Source: Tepidibacter hydrothermalis
Lineage (GTDB): Bacteria > Bacillota > Clostridia > Peptostreptococcales > Peptostreptococcaceae
DNA: 64,000 nucleotides
Direction: 5' to 3'
NCBI RefSeq assembly: GCF_029542625.1
Contig: NZ_CP120733.1
Location: 1,736,001 to 1,800,000 of the forward strand
The notes below the pieces were generated by a model. It saw nothing but the letters and a program-made list of their open reading frames with translations. It had not been told where the DNA came from and did not search any database. Below, in pieces: positions 8,205 to 15,802 of this stretch; the stretch's first letter is position 1; each line of letters begins with the position of its first letter. A program made the translations under genes and the position numbers.

Positions 8205-8500
8205 TAAAGATAAACAAATTGATTTAAAGACTATGAAGAGAAGAGTAACTATATTAGTTTTATTTCAGCGAATCGATGGTGGTGAGAGATCGATATAAAA
8301 AATATAGCGAAGAACGTCTCTGAGTTTCTAACTGAAATCGTATGAGAGTAGGCTTAGACGGATCTAAACCGTTATAGTTAGACAGTATCAAGTTATATAA
8401 ACTTCGTACTTGTTAAAGAGAGCTTAGAGCTAATTAGAGTGGTACCGCGGAAGTTAAACCTTTCGTCTCTATATTTATTATAGAGATGAAAGGTTTTTTT
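8205..8500 (+). promoter_or_regulatory. T-box riboswitch, asparagine-specific
   Basis: The invariant T-box region AGAGTGGTACCGCGG is at 8436-8450, followed by a terminator hairpin (CCTTTCGTCTC / GAGATGAAAGG with a T-run at about 8459-8500). Upstream lie the stem I features GGTGAGAGAT and CTCTGAGT. The triplet AAC at 8330-8332, in the context CTAACTGAA, is the expected specifier position and reads asparagine, agreeing with asnA downstream. Uncharged tRNA-Asn should favour antitermination and asnA expression. The specifier call rests on context rather than a folded model. Confidence 0.9.
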
Positions 8501-8598
8501 ATTACAAAAAAACATGGCCATGTTTAAATAAAGTAATGATTTATAGTCTTATAAATACTAAAATTTAAATTAAACAATAACTAGGAGGAATAGACATT

Positions 8599-9609
8599 AT
8601 GTTAGAAAGATTAATAATACCTACAGGATATGAACCTAAATTAGGACTTAGAGAAACTGAGATTGCTATAAAACAAATAAAAGATTTTTTTCAAATAAAC
8701 TTATCAGATAGATTAAACTTAACGAGAGTATCGGCGCCGTTGTTTGTAAAACCTGAATCAGGTCTTAATGATAACTTGAATGGAGTAGAAAGACCAGTAT
8801 CATTCGATGTTAGAGGAGACAATCATTCAGAAGCAGAGATAGTACATTCTTTAGCTAAATGGAAGAGAATGGCTTTAGCTAGATATAAATTTGATATACA
8901 TGAAGGGTTGTATACAGATATGAATGCTATAAGAAGAGACGAAGATTTAGATAACTTACATTCAATTTATGTAGATCAATGGGATTGGGAAAAAATTATA
9001 AGCAAAGAAGATAGAAGTGAAATGTATCTAAAGGATATAGTCAATACTATATACAGTGTTTTTAAAGAAACGGAAGAACATATGTATGAATTATACAAGA
9101 TACAAAAAATTCTTCCTGAAGAAATTTTCTTTATAACATCACAAGAATTAGAAGATAAGTATCCAGGACTTACTTCTAAAGAAAGAGAATCTGCAATTGC
9201 AAAGGAAAAAGGCGCTGTATTTATAATGAAAATAGGTGATCTATTAAAATCAGGAGAAAAACACGATGGAAGAGCACCGGATTATGATGATTGGGAATTA
9301 AATGGAGATATAATATTCTGGAATCCTGTATTAGAAAGAGAATTTGAGCTTTCTTCAATGGGAATAAGAGTAGATAAAAAAGCTTTAGAAAAACAACTTT
9401 CTTTAGCTGGATGTGAATCAAGAAAAGAATTTGAGTTCCATAAAATGCTTTTAGAAGATAAGTTACCATTAACAATCGGTGGAGGAATAGGCCAATCTAG
9501 AATTTGTATGTTTTTCTTAAGAAAAGCTCATATAGGAGAAGTTCAAGCTTCTATTTGGCCAAAAGAAATGATAGATAAATGTGAAAAAGAAAATATATTC
9601 TTATTATAA
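8599..9609 (+). CDS. asnA: Aspartate-ammonia ligase (asparagine synthetase A)
   Basis: 336 residues, the normal AsnA length. It makes asparagine from aspartate and ammonia with ATP (AMP-forming). The family's class-II-synthetase-like fold is visible through [14 protein letters not shown] near the N terminus, [10 protein letters not shown], and the C-terminal [14 protein letters not shown], equivalent to motif 3. AGGAGG lies about 10 nt upstream of the ATG. It is controlled by the Asn T-box leader directly upstream, so it is induced under asparagine-tRNA starvation. Monocistronic, with a strong terminator after it. Confidence 0.96.
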   Translation: MLERLIIPTGYEPKLGLRETEIAIKQIKDFFQINLSDRLNLTRVSAPLFVKPESGLNDNLNGVERPVSFDVRGDNHSEAEIVHSLAKWKRMALARYKFDIHEGLYTDMNAIRRDEDLDNLHSIYVDQWDWEKIISKEDRSEMYLKDIVNTIYSVFKETEEHMYELYKIQKILPEEIFFITSQELEDKYPGLTSKERESAIAKEKGAVFIMKIGDLLKSGEKHDGRAPDYDDWELNGDIIFWNPVLEREFELSSMGIRVDKKALEKQLSLAGCESRKEFEFHKMLLEDKLPLTIGGGIGQSRICMFFLRKAHIGEVQASIWPKEMIDKCEKENIFLL

Positions 9610-9641
9610 AATTAATCAAATATATTTGATTATATGAAAAT

Positions 9642-9689
9642 AAAAAAGATATAAAAAAGATAATTTGTTATCTTTTTTATATCTTTTTT
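9642..9689 (+). terminator. Rho-independent terminator of asnA
   Basis: 22-bp perfect A/T-rich stem (9642-9663 with 9668-9689), 4-nt loop. It may also serve the convergent 9703-10086 gene. Confidence 0.8.
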
Positions 9690-9702
9690 GTATTTGCAAA
9701 TA

Positions 9703-10086
9703 TTATAATATATTTGTAAGTGTAAGTTTTTCGTTTTCAGATATCAGTTTGAAAAATTCCTTAAGAGATTGTATTTGCTCATGAGATAGAGGTATGTTTT
9801 TAAGTTCGATATTTTTTATGAGTTTTGCCATGGCAACATCAATGTTGTCAAGTTCATGATGATCTAATAAAACACTCCATTTATACCGAATACTATCCCA
9901 TTTTTTATTAATTTTCATAAATTCATTACTTACACTTTTCCAATTATTTTTATCTATATTATTAGATATAGAGTCTAGAGAATCTACAAATTCAGTACAA
10001 GTAGCATCTATATGATTACTATATATATAATTCCAAGAGAATATTATTATAATGGCAGATATTATAGATATTATAAAAGGTTTCAT
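9703..10086 (-). CDS. DUF4363-family membrane-anchored protein
   Basis: 127 residues: an N-terminal membrane anchor (about 4-22) followed by a helical extracytoplasmic domain. The stretch NNWKSVSNEFMKINKKWDSI with a following W and LLDHHELDNIDVAMAKL is typical of DUF4363. The start codon directly abuts the stop of the upstream DUF421 gene (10087-10773, same strand), so the two are translationally coupled and probably act together at the membrane. The function of the pair is not established. Confidence 0.75.
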   Translation of the reverse strand: MKPFIISIISAIIIIFSWNYIYSNHIDATCTEFVDSLDSISNNIDKNNWKSVSNEFMKINKKWDSIRYKWSVLLDHHELDNIDVAMAKLIKNIELKNIPLSHEQIQSLKEFFKLISENEKLTLTNIL

Positions 10087-10773
10087 TTAAATATCTCCTT
10101 TATTTAACTTTTTCTGTATGAAAATATCTTTACTTTCATCTATACTACAAAAAAACACATCTTCTATAGTACTTATATTATTTTGCTTTAAAATATTTTT
10201 TAACCAAGATTCATCAAGTTTAAGGTATTTCAAATTTCCGTAATTTATTTTACCATCTATTATTAATGATGTAGGTAGCCCTTCATATACAGGTGATGCT
10301 TTAACATCTTCAACTGTAGGTGGTCTTTTATTTGATTTTGGAATAATACTCAAATCTCCGCTTGTTTCTAATATAGCGTATTCAATATCTTTAATTACAG
10401 GATAGTCTTTTATTCTTAATTGTTCTATTAAATCATTCATATTGATTCTAAGTCTTTTAAGCTCTTTATCATTTATAATTCCTTTGTTTATTAATATACT
10501 TGGTTTTCCGCATATGAATTTTCTTGCTTTTTCACTTTTTAAATTTATAAATGATATGCTTATTTGAACAAATAGTATTGTAAAGATAGCTATAATCCCA
10601 TTGACTAAAGGTAGTTTAGTGTCTTCCATAGGAAGTGCTGCAAGTTCAGCTATCATCAATGTAACCACTAATTCAAAAGGCTGCATTTCTGATAACTCTC
10701 CTTTACCCATAATACGTACACTTATAAGTACAAATATATATAATATTAAAGTTCTAACTAGTATTATAATCAT
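10087..10773 (-). CDS. DUF421/YetF-family membrane protein
   Basis: 228 residues. Three N-terminal transmembrane segments surround the conserved RIMGKGELSEMQPFELVVTL and the E-rich loop, followed by a cytoplasmic YetF-type domain (residues about 85-190: KPSILINKGIINDKELKRLRINMNDLI). The family is frequent in spore formers. In B. subtilis, YetF and related proteins belong to a spore/membrane group of uncertain biochemical role. AAGGAG lies upstream of the ATG. It heads a two-gene operon with the DUF4363 gene, which follows with no gap. Confidence 0.85.
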   Translation of the reverse strand: MIIILVRTLILYIFVLISVRIMGKGELSEMQPFELVVTLMIAELAALPMEDTKLPLVNGIIAIFTILFVQISISFINLKSEKARKFICGKPSILINKGIINDKELKRLRINMNDLIEQLRIKDYPVIKDIEYAILETSGDLSIIPKSNKRPPTVEDVKASPVYEGLPTSLIIDGKINYGNLKYLKLDESWLKNILKQNNISTIEDVFFCSIDESKDIFIQKKLNKGDI

Positions 10774-10862
10774 TTAAACTTATCTCCTTATTTAAATATT
10801 ATATTAGATAGAATTTCCAATATATAAATATTTATACTTGATTTTAAATAAATACTTAAATT

Positions 10863-10917
10863 GTAAAGCTAAAAACCCTTCTACTTTAATTAAAGTAGAA
10901 GGGTTTTTTAGCTTTAC
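10863..10917. terminator. Long bidirectional terminator-like palindrome
   Basis: Near-perfect 27-28 bp inverted repeat centred at 10890/10891, with T-runs suitable in either direction. It lies between the DUF421 gene and the upstream PLP-enzyme gene, both on the minus strand, so it ends the transcript of 10963-12078. Confidence 0.8.
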
Positions 10918-10962
10918 ATATATTTATTCAAGAAATTATTTTATTTGAATCTAAAATAAATA

Positions 10963-12078
10963 TTATATTAAATTTGGTTTTGTAGAGTTTCCTCTAACAT
11001 CAACATCAATTATATTTTCAACTATATCGTTTCTAAATCCAATAATATAATCAGTCATATTTGCACAAGAGCATGAATGGTTAGGTATTATTTGTATTTT
11101 ATCTCCAATTTTTAAATCTGTCTCTGAAGTTATTCTTATTTTTCCTACTTCCTCTGATAAACCTATAATTTCTAATTCATTATGATCCTTAACCTTACCG
11201 AATCCATTTATAAGAGTACTTGCATGGGCTCCTTTATCTAATCCTAAGCATTTGCTACCAACGTCTATTATAAATAAATCATCTCTAGGGTTAGAAATTA
11301 TAGTACCTAAAACTGTTAAAGAGCATTTACTTTCTTCACATACATTTAATGAAAGTTGAATATTATCATAGAATGGATAATTTCCAGGTCTTAAAATATT
11401 TATATTTGGATCAGTTACAACATCGAAGAATGTAGGTGTACTACCTGTTGCTACTATACTTATATCAAAAGAATCAGTAATTAGATTATCTTTAGCTATT
11501 TTTAATGATTCGCTTTCTTGCTTAGACACCTCAGAGATTTGTTCGCCTGATGAAACTCCATAAACCTGACCTGGGTGAGTACTAATCCCAATTAGTTTTA
11601 AATTAGAATATCTAGATATTTTTTTTGCTAGATTTATTGAATCATTAGGGGATACACCTAATCTATTTAAGCCGCAGTTGATTATAATTAGGTATTCCAT
11701 AGTTAAATTTTCTTTTTTTAATTCATCATTGAAAAGTCTTGCGCCATCTTCTCCATCAAAGCTTATAATTACTCTAGACTTTTTTGCTAAATCAATAACT
11801 CTTCCAATATTTGCTTTAGAAACTATAGGATATGCTAAACAAATATTATCTAGTCCAGCATTCACGAAAGCTTCTGCTTCATCTATTGTTCCAACTAAAA
11901 AACCTTTTGCTCCATAATCTCTTTGAAGCTTTGCTATATATGTGCTTTTGTGAGTTTTAGTCATAGGCCAAAGTTCTTTGTTATTTTCATTACAAAGTCT
12001 CTGGATATTTTTTAGATTTGTTTCTAAAGTATCTAAATTTAATAAAAAACTAGGTGTTTGTAATTCGTAAATATTCAT
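10963..12078 (-). CDS. DSD1-like PLP-dependent D-amino acid dehydratase/aldolase (alanine racemase N-terminal fold)
   Basis: 371 residues. The N-terminal TIM barrel carries the PLP lysine in MTKTHKS (about residue 42) and INCGLNRLGV, HPGQVYG and ATGSTPTFF in the order of the D-serine dehydratase-like/D-threonine aldolase group. The C-terminal beta domain has NHSCSCAN, which supplies the His and Cys zinc ligands of that group. The substrate cannot be fixed from sequence; D-serine, D-threonine or a hydroxy-amino acid are candidates. GGGG precedes the ATG. It is divergent from an XRE-cupin regulator (12246), which probably controls it. Confidence 0.8.
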   Translation of the reverse strand: MNIYELQTPSFLLNLDTLETNLKNIQRLCNENNKELWPMTKTHKSTYIAKLQRDYGAKGFLVGTIDEAEAFVNAGLDNICLAYPIVSKANIGRVIDLAKKSRVIISFDGEDGARLFNDELKKENLTMEYLIIINCGLNRLGVSPNDSINLAKKISRYSNLKLIGISTHPGQVYGVSSGEQISEVSKQESESLKIAKDNLITDSFDISIVATGSTPTFFDVVTDPNINILRPGNYPFYDNIQLSLNVCEESKCSLTVLGTIISNPRDDLFIIDVGSKCLGLDKGAHASTLINGFGKVKDHNELEIIGLSEEVGKIRITSETDLKIGDKIQIIPNHSCSCANMTDYIIGFRNDIVENIIDVDVRGNSTKPNLI

Positions 12079-12099
12079 TTTTATTCCCCTTTCTATTAT

Positions 12100-12200
12100 A
12101 AAGCTGAAATGCAGTTAAATATAATTAAATTTAATTAAAATATATTTAATATTTTAGCAATAAAATTTACTATAGTCAATGCTTTGAATTATGATATAAT
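12100..12200. promoter_or_regulatory. Divergent promoter/operator region
   Basis: About 170 nt separate the divergent starts. The region has A/T-only symmetric sequence (TTAAATATAATTAAATTTAATT around 12113-12140, broken here for length: two overlapping AATTTAATT-type palindromes) and a TATAAT at 12195-12200 for the rightward regulator gene. I infer an autoregulatory operator for the XRE-cupin protein. Confidence 0.4.
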
Positions 12201-12245
12201 TTACATTATTAAAAAAAGAAGAGAAAGTAAGAAAAGGAGAATTAT

Positions 12246-12800
12246 ATGGATGATATAAATGTTGGTAAAAAAATATCTGAGTATAGAAAATCAAAGAATA
12301 TAACTGCTGCCCAATTAGCTAAAATGGCTGGAGTAACACCTTCTTTATTGAGTCAAATTGAAAAGGGTACTGCTAATCCATCTATAAATACACTTAAAAT
12401 AATTTCAAAATCCTTAGATATACCATTATTTACATTCTTCGTTACACAGGTAGAGACAGATCAGCTAATAGTAAGGTCTGATAAAAGAAAAAAGATGATA
12501 TTTCCTCAAAATAACAATCTATCATATGAGTTATTATCACCAAATTTGAATGGAACAATTGAATTTGCTTTAATAACATTGACTACTGATTCTCAATCAT
12601 CTAATGAAATTATGTCTCATGAAGGCGAAGAGGTTGCATATGTTATAACTGGAAAAGTAAATATACATTTAAATGAAGAAGTAATTATATTAAATGAAGG
12701 TGATAGTATAAAAATACTCCCACATATGAAGCATAAATGGGAAAATCCATACGACAAGGATGCAAGAGTTATATTTGCAATAACACCTCCATCGTTTTAA
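12246..12800 (+). CDS. XRE-family regulator with C-terminal cupin domain
   Basis: 184 residues. Residues about 7-62 form a lambda-repressor-like helix-turn-helix (KSKNITAAQLAKMAGVTPSLLSQIEKG). Residues about 110-180 form a cupin (SHEGEEVAYVITGKV, then GDSIKILPHMKHKWEN with the second-motif His). Such regulators typically sense small metabolites, often amino acids or polyamines, and control a neighbouring gene. The divergent PLP enzyme is the obvious target. AAGGAGA lies upstream of the ATG; a terminator follows at 12870. Confidence 0.88.
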   Translation: MDDINVGKKISEYRKSKNITAAQLAKMAGVTPSLLSQIEKGTANPSINTLKIISKSLDIPLFTFFVTQVETDQLIVRSDKRKKMIFPQNNNLSYELLSPNLNGTIEFALITLTTDSQSSNEIMSHEGEEVAYVITGKVNIHLNEEVIILNEGDSIKILPHMKHKWENPYDKDARVIFAITPPSF

Positions 12801-12869
12801 AAAATATAGATGGATAAATTTATAGTTTCAGAATTTTAATTAAATGAACTATAGTAAGGTTTAATTTAA

Positions 12870-12905
12870 AGAAGAGAATGCAACTTATTCTCTTCTTTTT
12901 TTTAT
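12870..12905 (+). terminator. Rho-independent terminator
   Basis: 10-bp stem AGAAGAGAAT with ATTCTCTTCT (12870-12879 and 12886-12895), then a long T-run. It ends the XRE-cupin gene and isolates the original miaB promoter. Confidence 0.85.
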
Positions 12906-12909
12906 CTAA

Positions 12910-12981
12910 TTTTGATATAATAAAATTTGAAGCAAAAAAGTTAAATATAACAAGCTTTGAAGTAGTTAAGGAGGAATTATT
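12910..12981 (+). promoter_or_regulatory. Original (host) miaB promoter and leader
   Basis: TTTTGATATAATAA with TATAAT at 12916-12921, then a 60-nt leader and GGAGGAATTATT before the TTG at 12982. The same architecture, with the same -10 context and same RBS, recurs at 52896-52967. It now drives only a truncated stub. Confidence 0.7.
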
Positions 12982-13137
12982 TTGGGTAAAAGAAAACAAG
13001 TACATGTTCCCATGGAAAAAATAAAAGAACAGGATAAATATATAGAGGTTATAAAATCTCAAAATGATAGATATTTTGAAATGACTGGAAAGAGAAAAAA
13101 ACATCTTACTGTAACATATGGTTGTCCAGTGGTTTGA
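12982..13137 (+). pseudogene. miaB: Displaced 5' end of miaB, truncated by prophage integration
   Basis: 51 codons from a TTG start. The first 48 codons align residue by residue with MiaB at 52968 (39 of 48 identical; both start [10 protein letters not shown] and end TYGC). After the second codon position of TYGC the sequence leaves miaB and hits a stop. The join is the left end of the prophage. Differences cluster at residues 40-44 (KHLTV here, FYFTQ-like in the intact gene), where the intact copy is more canonical for MiaB, so the stub may be drifting since it lost function. It retains a promoter and RBS and could still make a short peptide. Confidence 0.92.
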
Positions 13138-13142
13138 GTAAA
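13095..13142. other. attL: prophage left attachment site
   Basis: The host part ends in ACATATGGTTGTC inside the miaB stub. GGTTGTC (13120-13126) is the only stretch exactly shared with the right junction (53106-53112), so the crossover lies within it. The phage arm follows, with GTTTGAGTAAA at 13132-13142, which is the inverted copy of TTTACTCAAAC at 53091-53101 on the other junction. A very short core and symmetric arms are expected for a large serine integrase. Confidence 0.85.
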
Positions 13143-13211
13143 CAGGATTTCTTTCACCCATTGATTCTACTGGTTTTGAGCATGAATTCAAAATAAGCCT
13201 TAAATATAAAT

Positions 13212-13237
13212 AAAAAGCCCTAAAAGGGCTTTTTTAG
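13212..13237. terminator. Terminator at the end of the integrase gene
   Basis: AAAAGCCC / GGGCTTTT stem (13213-13220 and 13225-13232) with A-run and T-run on either side, overlapping the integrase stop. It can stop the leftward integrase transcript before it enters the miaB stub, and rightward transcription from the stub. Confidence 0.75.
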
Positions 13238-14931
13238 TCTCTATATATAAAATTATGAGTTAATCCATTTTTAAAACAAATACCAGCTACTTTTCTATCA
13301 TCAATAATTACTTTATCAATAACAGTATTCATAAAGTCTTTTATTAGCTGCTTATCTATAACCATAGACATATTTCTGTAGTCGATAAACTTCTTATTCA
13401 AAAGCTCATTTTGAATCATAAAATGACTAGCTTTTTGTAAAAAGGATATATCGTTATATGCTACATGGTTATTGTTTTGCTCATGCAGGCTATGGATCTT
13501 ATTATTTATATCATCTATTTTACTTTTTAAATTATGCTTTTGAACTAAAAAGTCTTTTTCTGGCATAGATTCTTCTGAGAATAGATAAAGATTTTGGAGC
13601 CTTTCAATAGCTCTTTCATATTTCTCTTTTTCTTTTCCCAGTACTTCTAATTCTGAAATGTTTTCCTTTGACTTAGTTTTAGCAGGTGGATTCATCAAAA
13701 TATTATCAGTAGTGTAAAGAATTGATATATAAGCACTCTCAAGGTCTTTTGTATTTATCCCAACAACGTCCTTAAATGTCTTACCAGATAGAAGTATTTT
13801 TTCAAAATCTTTTAGATTATTTTTCTTAGTTAATGTCTGCTGAGCTTTTAGAAAATTAGAAATATAGTTTATAACAAAAGGACCCATTGTTATTTCACTA
13901 ATCATTCCAACTTCACATCCTAGAGCTCTTGTTTTGCCTTGACAACGGAAAATAGAAGGTCTGTAACCATCTTTTCTAGCTAAATCTAAACTAGCAATAA
14001 AACCACGGCCACACTGCTTGCACTCAAGAAGACCACTAAAAGGATGCACGTGAGAGTTCCTTCTAAGGGAAGATGTATTTCTAGCAGCATTAGAATTCAT
14101 TATTTTATTGCAATGTTCCCATTGTTCCTTTGGAATAATAGCTTCGTGATTATCATCGACGATTATCCATTCCTTTTCATCCTTAATAGCTCCTCTAGCA
14201 GCCTCTCTGTAATTATATCTATAAGTACCTTTATAGAATGGGTTTCTAATGATATCCACTACAGTTTTACTTGTCCAAGTTCCTCCTCGCTTTGTCTTAA
14301 CATTATCGCTATTAAGCACTTTTGATACTTTAAAAGCAGATTTCACTTCTGTATATTTATCATAAATCAATTGCACAACTTTAGCCTCATCCGGATCGGG
14401 GATAGGGAATTTCTTTTCATCATCCCATTTATATCCCAAAGGACATTGAGCTCCATTCCAAAGGCCTTTCTCGGCCCTTGAAAGCATAATCGAAGATACT
14501 CTCTCTCCTGTGAGTTTTCTTTCAAGCTCTGCGAAAACTAATATTATTTTAAGCATAGCTTCTCCCATAGCCGAAGATGTATCGAATTGCTCATTCTTAC
14601 TTATAAAAGTAACACCATATTTTTTTACTTCATCATACATCTCAGTAAAATCTCTAAGGTTTCTTGAGACTCTATCTATTTTCCAAACTAAAATATGTGT
14701 AAATTCCTTTTTTCTAACTCTTCTCATCATATCTTGAAAAGCTGGTCTATCAGTATTTTTGCCAGAATACCCGGCGTCTTGGAATACTTCATAATCATCT
14801 ATTCCTAATAGATACTTTGAGTAGTTTATAAGCTCTTTTCTCTGAAAAGGAAGAGAATCTTTATCTACCTGGTGAGACGTCGAAACCCTAACATATAGAG
14901 CTGCTTTTTTATTTGCTACATTATCATTCAT
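13234..14931 (-). CDS. int: Large serine integrase (site-specific recombinase)
   Basis: 565 residues with the full large-serine-recombinase layout. The N-terminal resolvase domain has the catalytic serine in YVRVSTSHQVDKDSL and the helix KIDRVSRN. A recombinase domain follows (GYKWDDEKK...; RNPFYKGTY). The zinc-ribbon region has LLECKQCGRGF and a second Cys pair in FRCQGK...GCEVG, then a coiled-coil segment (about 430-490) and a C-terminal tail. GGAGG lies upstream of the ATG. It performs attP x attB integration in miaB; excision would need a directionality factor, which I cannot identify. It adjoins attL, as expected. Confidence 0.95.
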   Translation of the reverse strand: MNDNVANKKAALYVRVSTSHQVDKDSLPFQRKELINYSKYLLGIDDYEVFQDAGYSGKNTDRPAFQDMMRRVRKKEFTHILVWKIDRVSRNLRDFTEMYDEVKKYGVTFISKNEQFDTSSAMGEAMLKIILVFAELERKLTGERVSSIMLSRAEKGLWNGAQCPLGYKWDDEKKFPIPDPDEAKVVQLIYDKYTEVKSAFKVSKVLNSDNVKTKRGGTWTSKTVVDIIRNPFYKGTYRYNYREAARGAIKDEKEWIIVDDNHEAIIPKEQWEHCNKIMNSNAARNTSSLRRNSHVHPFSGLLECKQCGRGFIASLDLARKDGYRPSIFRCQGKTRALGCEVGMISEITMGPFVINYISNFLKAQQTLTKKNNLKDFEKILLSGKTFKDVVGINTKDLESAYISILYTTDNILMNPPAKTKSKENISELEVLGKEKEKYERAIERLQNLYLFSEESMPEKDFLVQKHNLKSKIDDINNKIHSLHEQNNNHVAYNDISFLQKASHFMIQNELLNKKFIDYRNMSMVIDKQLIKDFMNTVIDKVIIDDRKVAGICFKNGLTHNFIYRD

Positions 14932-14990
14932 ACAAAGCCTCCTATTCTAGCTATATATAAATTATAGCATAAGAAAAAATAGATATTCAG

Positions 14991-15263
14991 TTATTCAAAA
15001 TTAAGTTTTATCAATTGGATTATGTCTGCATCCGTTCCATATATATATTTTAATTCTCTTCCAAAAAGCCAATCTATAGAAACACCTAATTTATTTGCTA
15101 TATTTACAATAATCTCTGGTCCAGGACAAGTTACTCCTCTTTCATAGTCTTGGTACGTTCTTAGGGGAATATTTAAAAAAGTTGCAAATTTTTTTTGAGA
15201 AAGTTTTAGACTTATTCTAACGTATTTCAATCTATTTCCTAAATTTTCTATCATTTTCGACAC
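14991..15263 (-). CDS. XRE-family repressor, lysogeny switch A
   Basis: 90 residues, one helix-turn-helix domain (RISLKLSQKKFATFLNIPL, then YQDYERGVTCPG), with a short C-terminal tail and no protease or cleavage domain. It is transcribed leftwards just upstream of the integrase, so the two may share a transcript. Two copies of an ATACGCA/TTGC-type operator lie in the 120 nt ahead of it, next to a strong rightward promoter. It is probably the repressor for the 15479-17125 genes. A separate repressor with a different operator lies at 17196. Confidence 0.8.
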   Translation of the reverse strand: MSKMIENLGNRLKYVRISLKLSQKKFATFLNIPLRTYQDYERGVTCPGPEIIVNIANKLGVSIDWLFGRELKYIYGTDADIIQLIKLNFE

Positions 15264-15289
15264 CTCTCGATATATTATTATACATCAAA

Positions 15290-15431
15290 ATACGCAGTAA
15301 TTTGCGTATGTTTTTTTGAACTTTGAGTAGTTTTCAATGATAGAATGTAAAAAAATACGCAATATCTTGCATGTTTAAAATAAGTATTTGCAAGGGTTTG
15401 ACAGGTTGGGAGTAGGTGAGTATACTATAAT
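15290..15431 (+). promoter_or_regulatory. Switch A operators and strong rightward promoter
   Basis: Operator 1 at 15290-15309 is ATACGCA-N6-TTGCGTAT-like, a near-perfect dyad. Operator 2 at 15355-15374 is ATACGCA then TTGCATGT. A rightward promoter has TTGACA at 15398-15403 and TATACT at 15421-15426, 17 bp apart, next to TATAAT at 15426-15431. The leftward repressor/integrase promoter should lie within the same interval. The sites are assigned to the 14991 repressor by position and symmetry. Confidence 0.7.
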
Positions 15432-15478
15432 CATTGAGTCGACTTAGTAATTTTTACCATACAGAAGGGGAGAGGGAT

Positions 15479-15649
15479 ATGGAAACAATATGTAAAGAAT
15501 TAAAAAATATTAATGCATGTAAAAAAACAGGTAATATGAGAACTACCGAAAAAATAAGAATAGATATAAATTACATAGATGAGATTAAATTAGGAAAAGG
15601 GTTATGTATTAATGAAAATTACAAAATAAATATAGAAAAATCCGTTTAA
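15479..15649 (+). CDS. Small protein, first gene after switch A
   Basis: 56 residues from the ATG at 15479 (GGGGAGAGGG just upstream). It has three cysteines and no recognisable domain. It lies directly behind the strong 15398 promoter in the place of a Cro/antirepressor but lacks a visible helix-turn-helix. It is followed by a terminator, so downstream expression depends on readthrough or a second promoter. Confidence 0.5.
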   Translation: METICKELKNINACKKTGNMRTTEKIRIDINYIDEIKLGKGLCINENYKINIEKSV

Positions 15650-15653
15650 AAAC

Positions 15654-15690
15654 TAGCTACTCAAAATGAGTGGCTTTTTGTATTTTTTTG
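15654..15690 (+). terminator. Rho-independent terminator
   Basis: AGCTACTCA (15655-15663) pairs with TGAGTGGCT (15667-15675, one G-T pair), followed by TTTTTG and more T. It ends the 15479-15649 transcript. Confidence 0.75.
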
Positions 15691-15802
15691 ATAAATAATG
15701 GTATAATTATTAAATGATGTATAATATGTAAAAATATTAGTTTCATACATATTATCAAGTACATACATTAAAAAAGATACAAATAATTTTAGGAGGTGCA
15801 GT

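Noticed and set aside
12982-13126. Simple target-site duplication of miaB by integration
   Set aside because: The two 5' copies differ at many positions and share only a 7-bp exact run at the junction, which points to a phage-carried diverged copy and a serine-recombinase core.
12820-13191. Minus-strand 123-codon open frame across the attL junction
   Set aside because: It crosses the terminator, the miaB promoter, the miaB stub and the phage arm. The plus strand here is explained by miaB homology.
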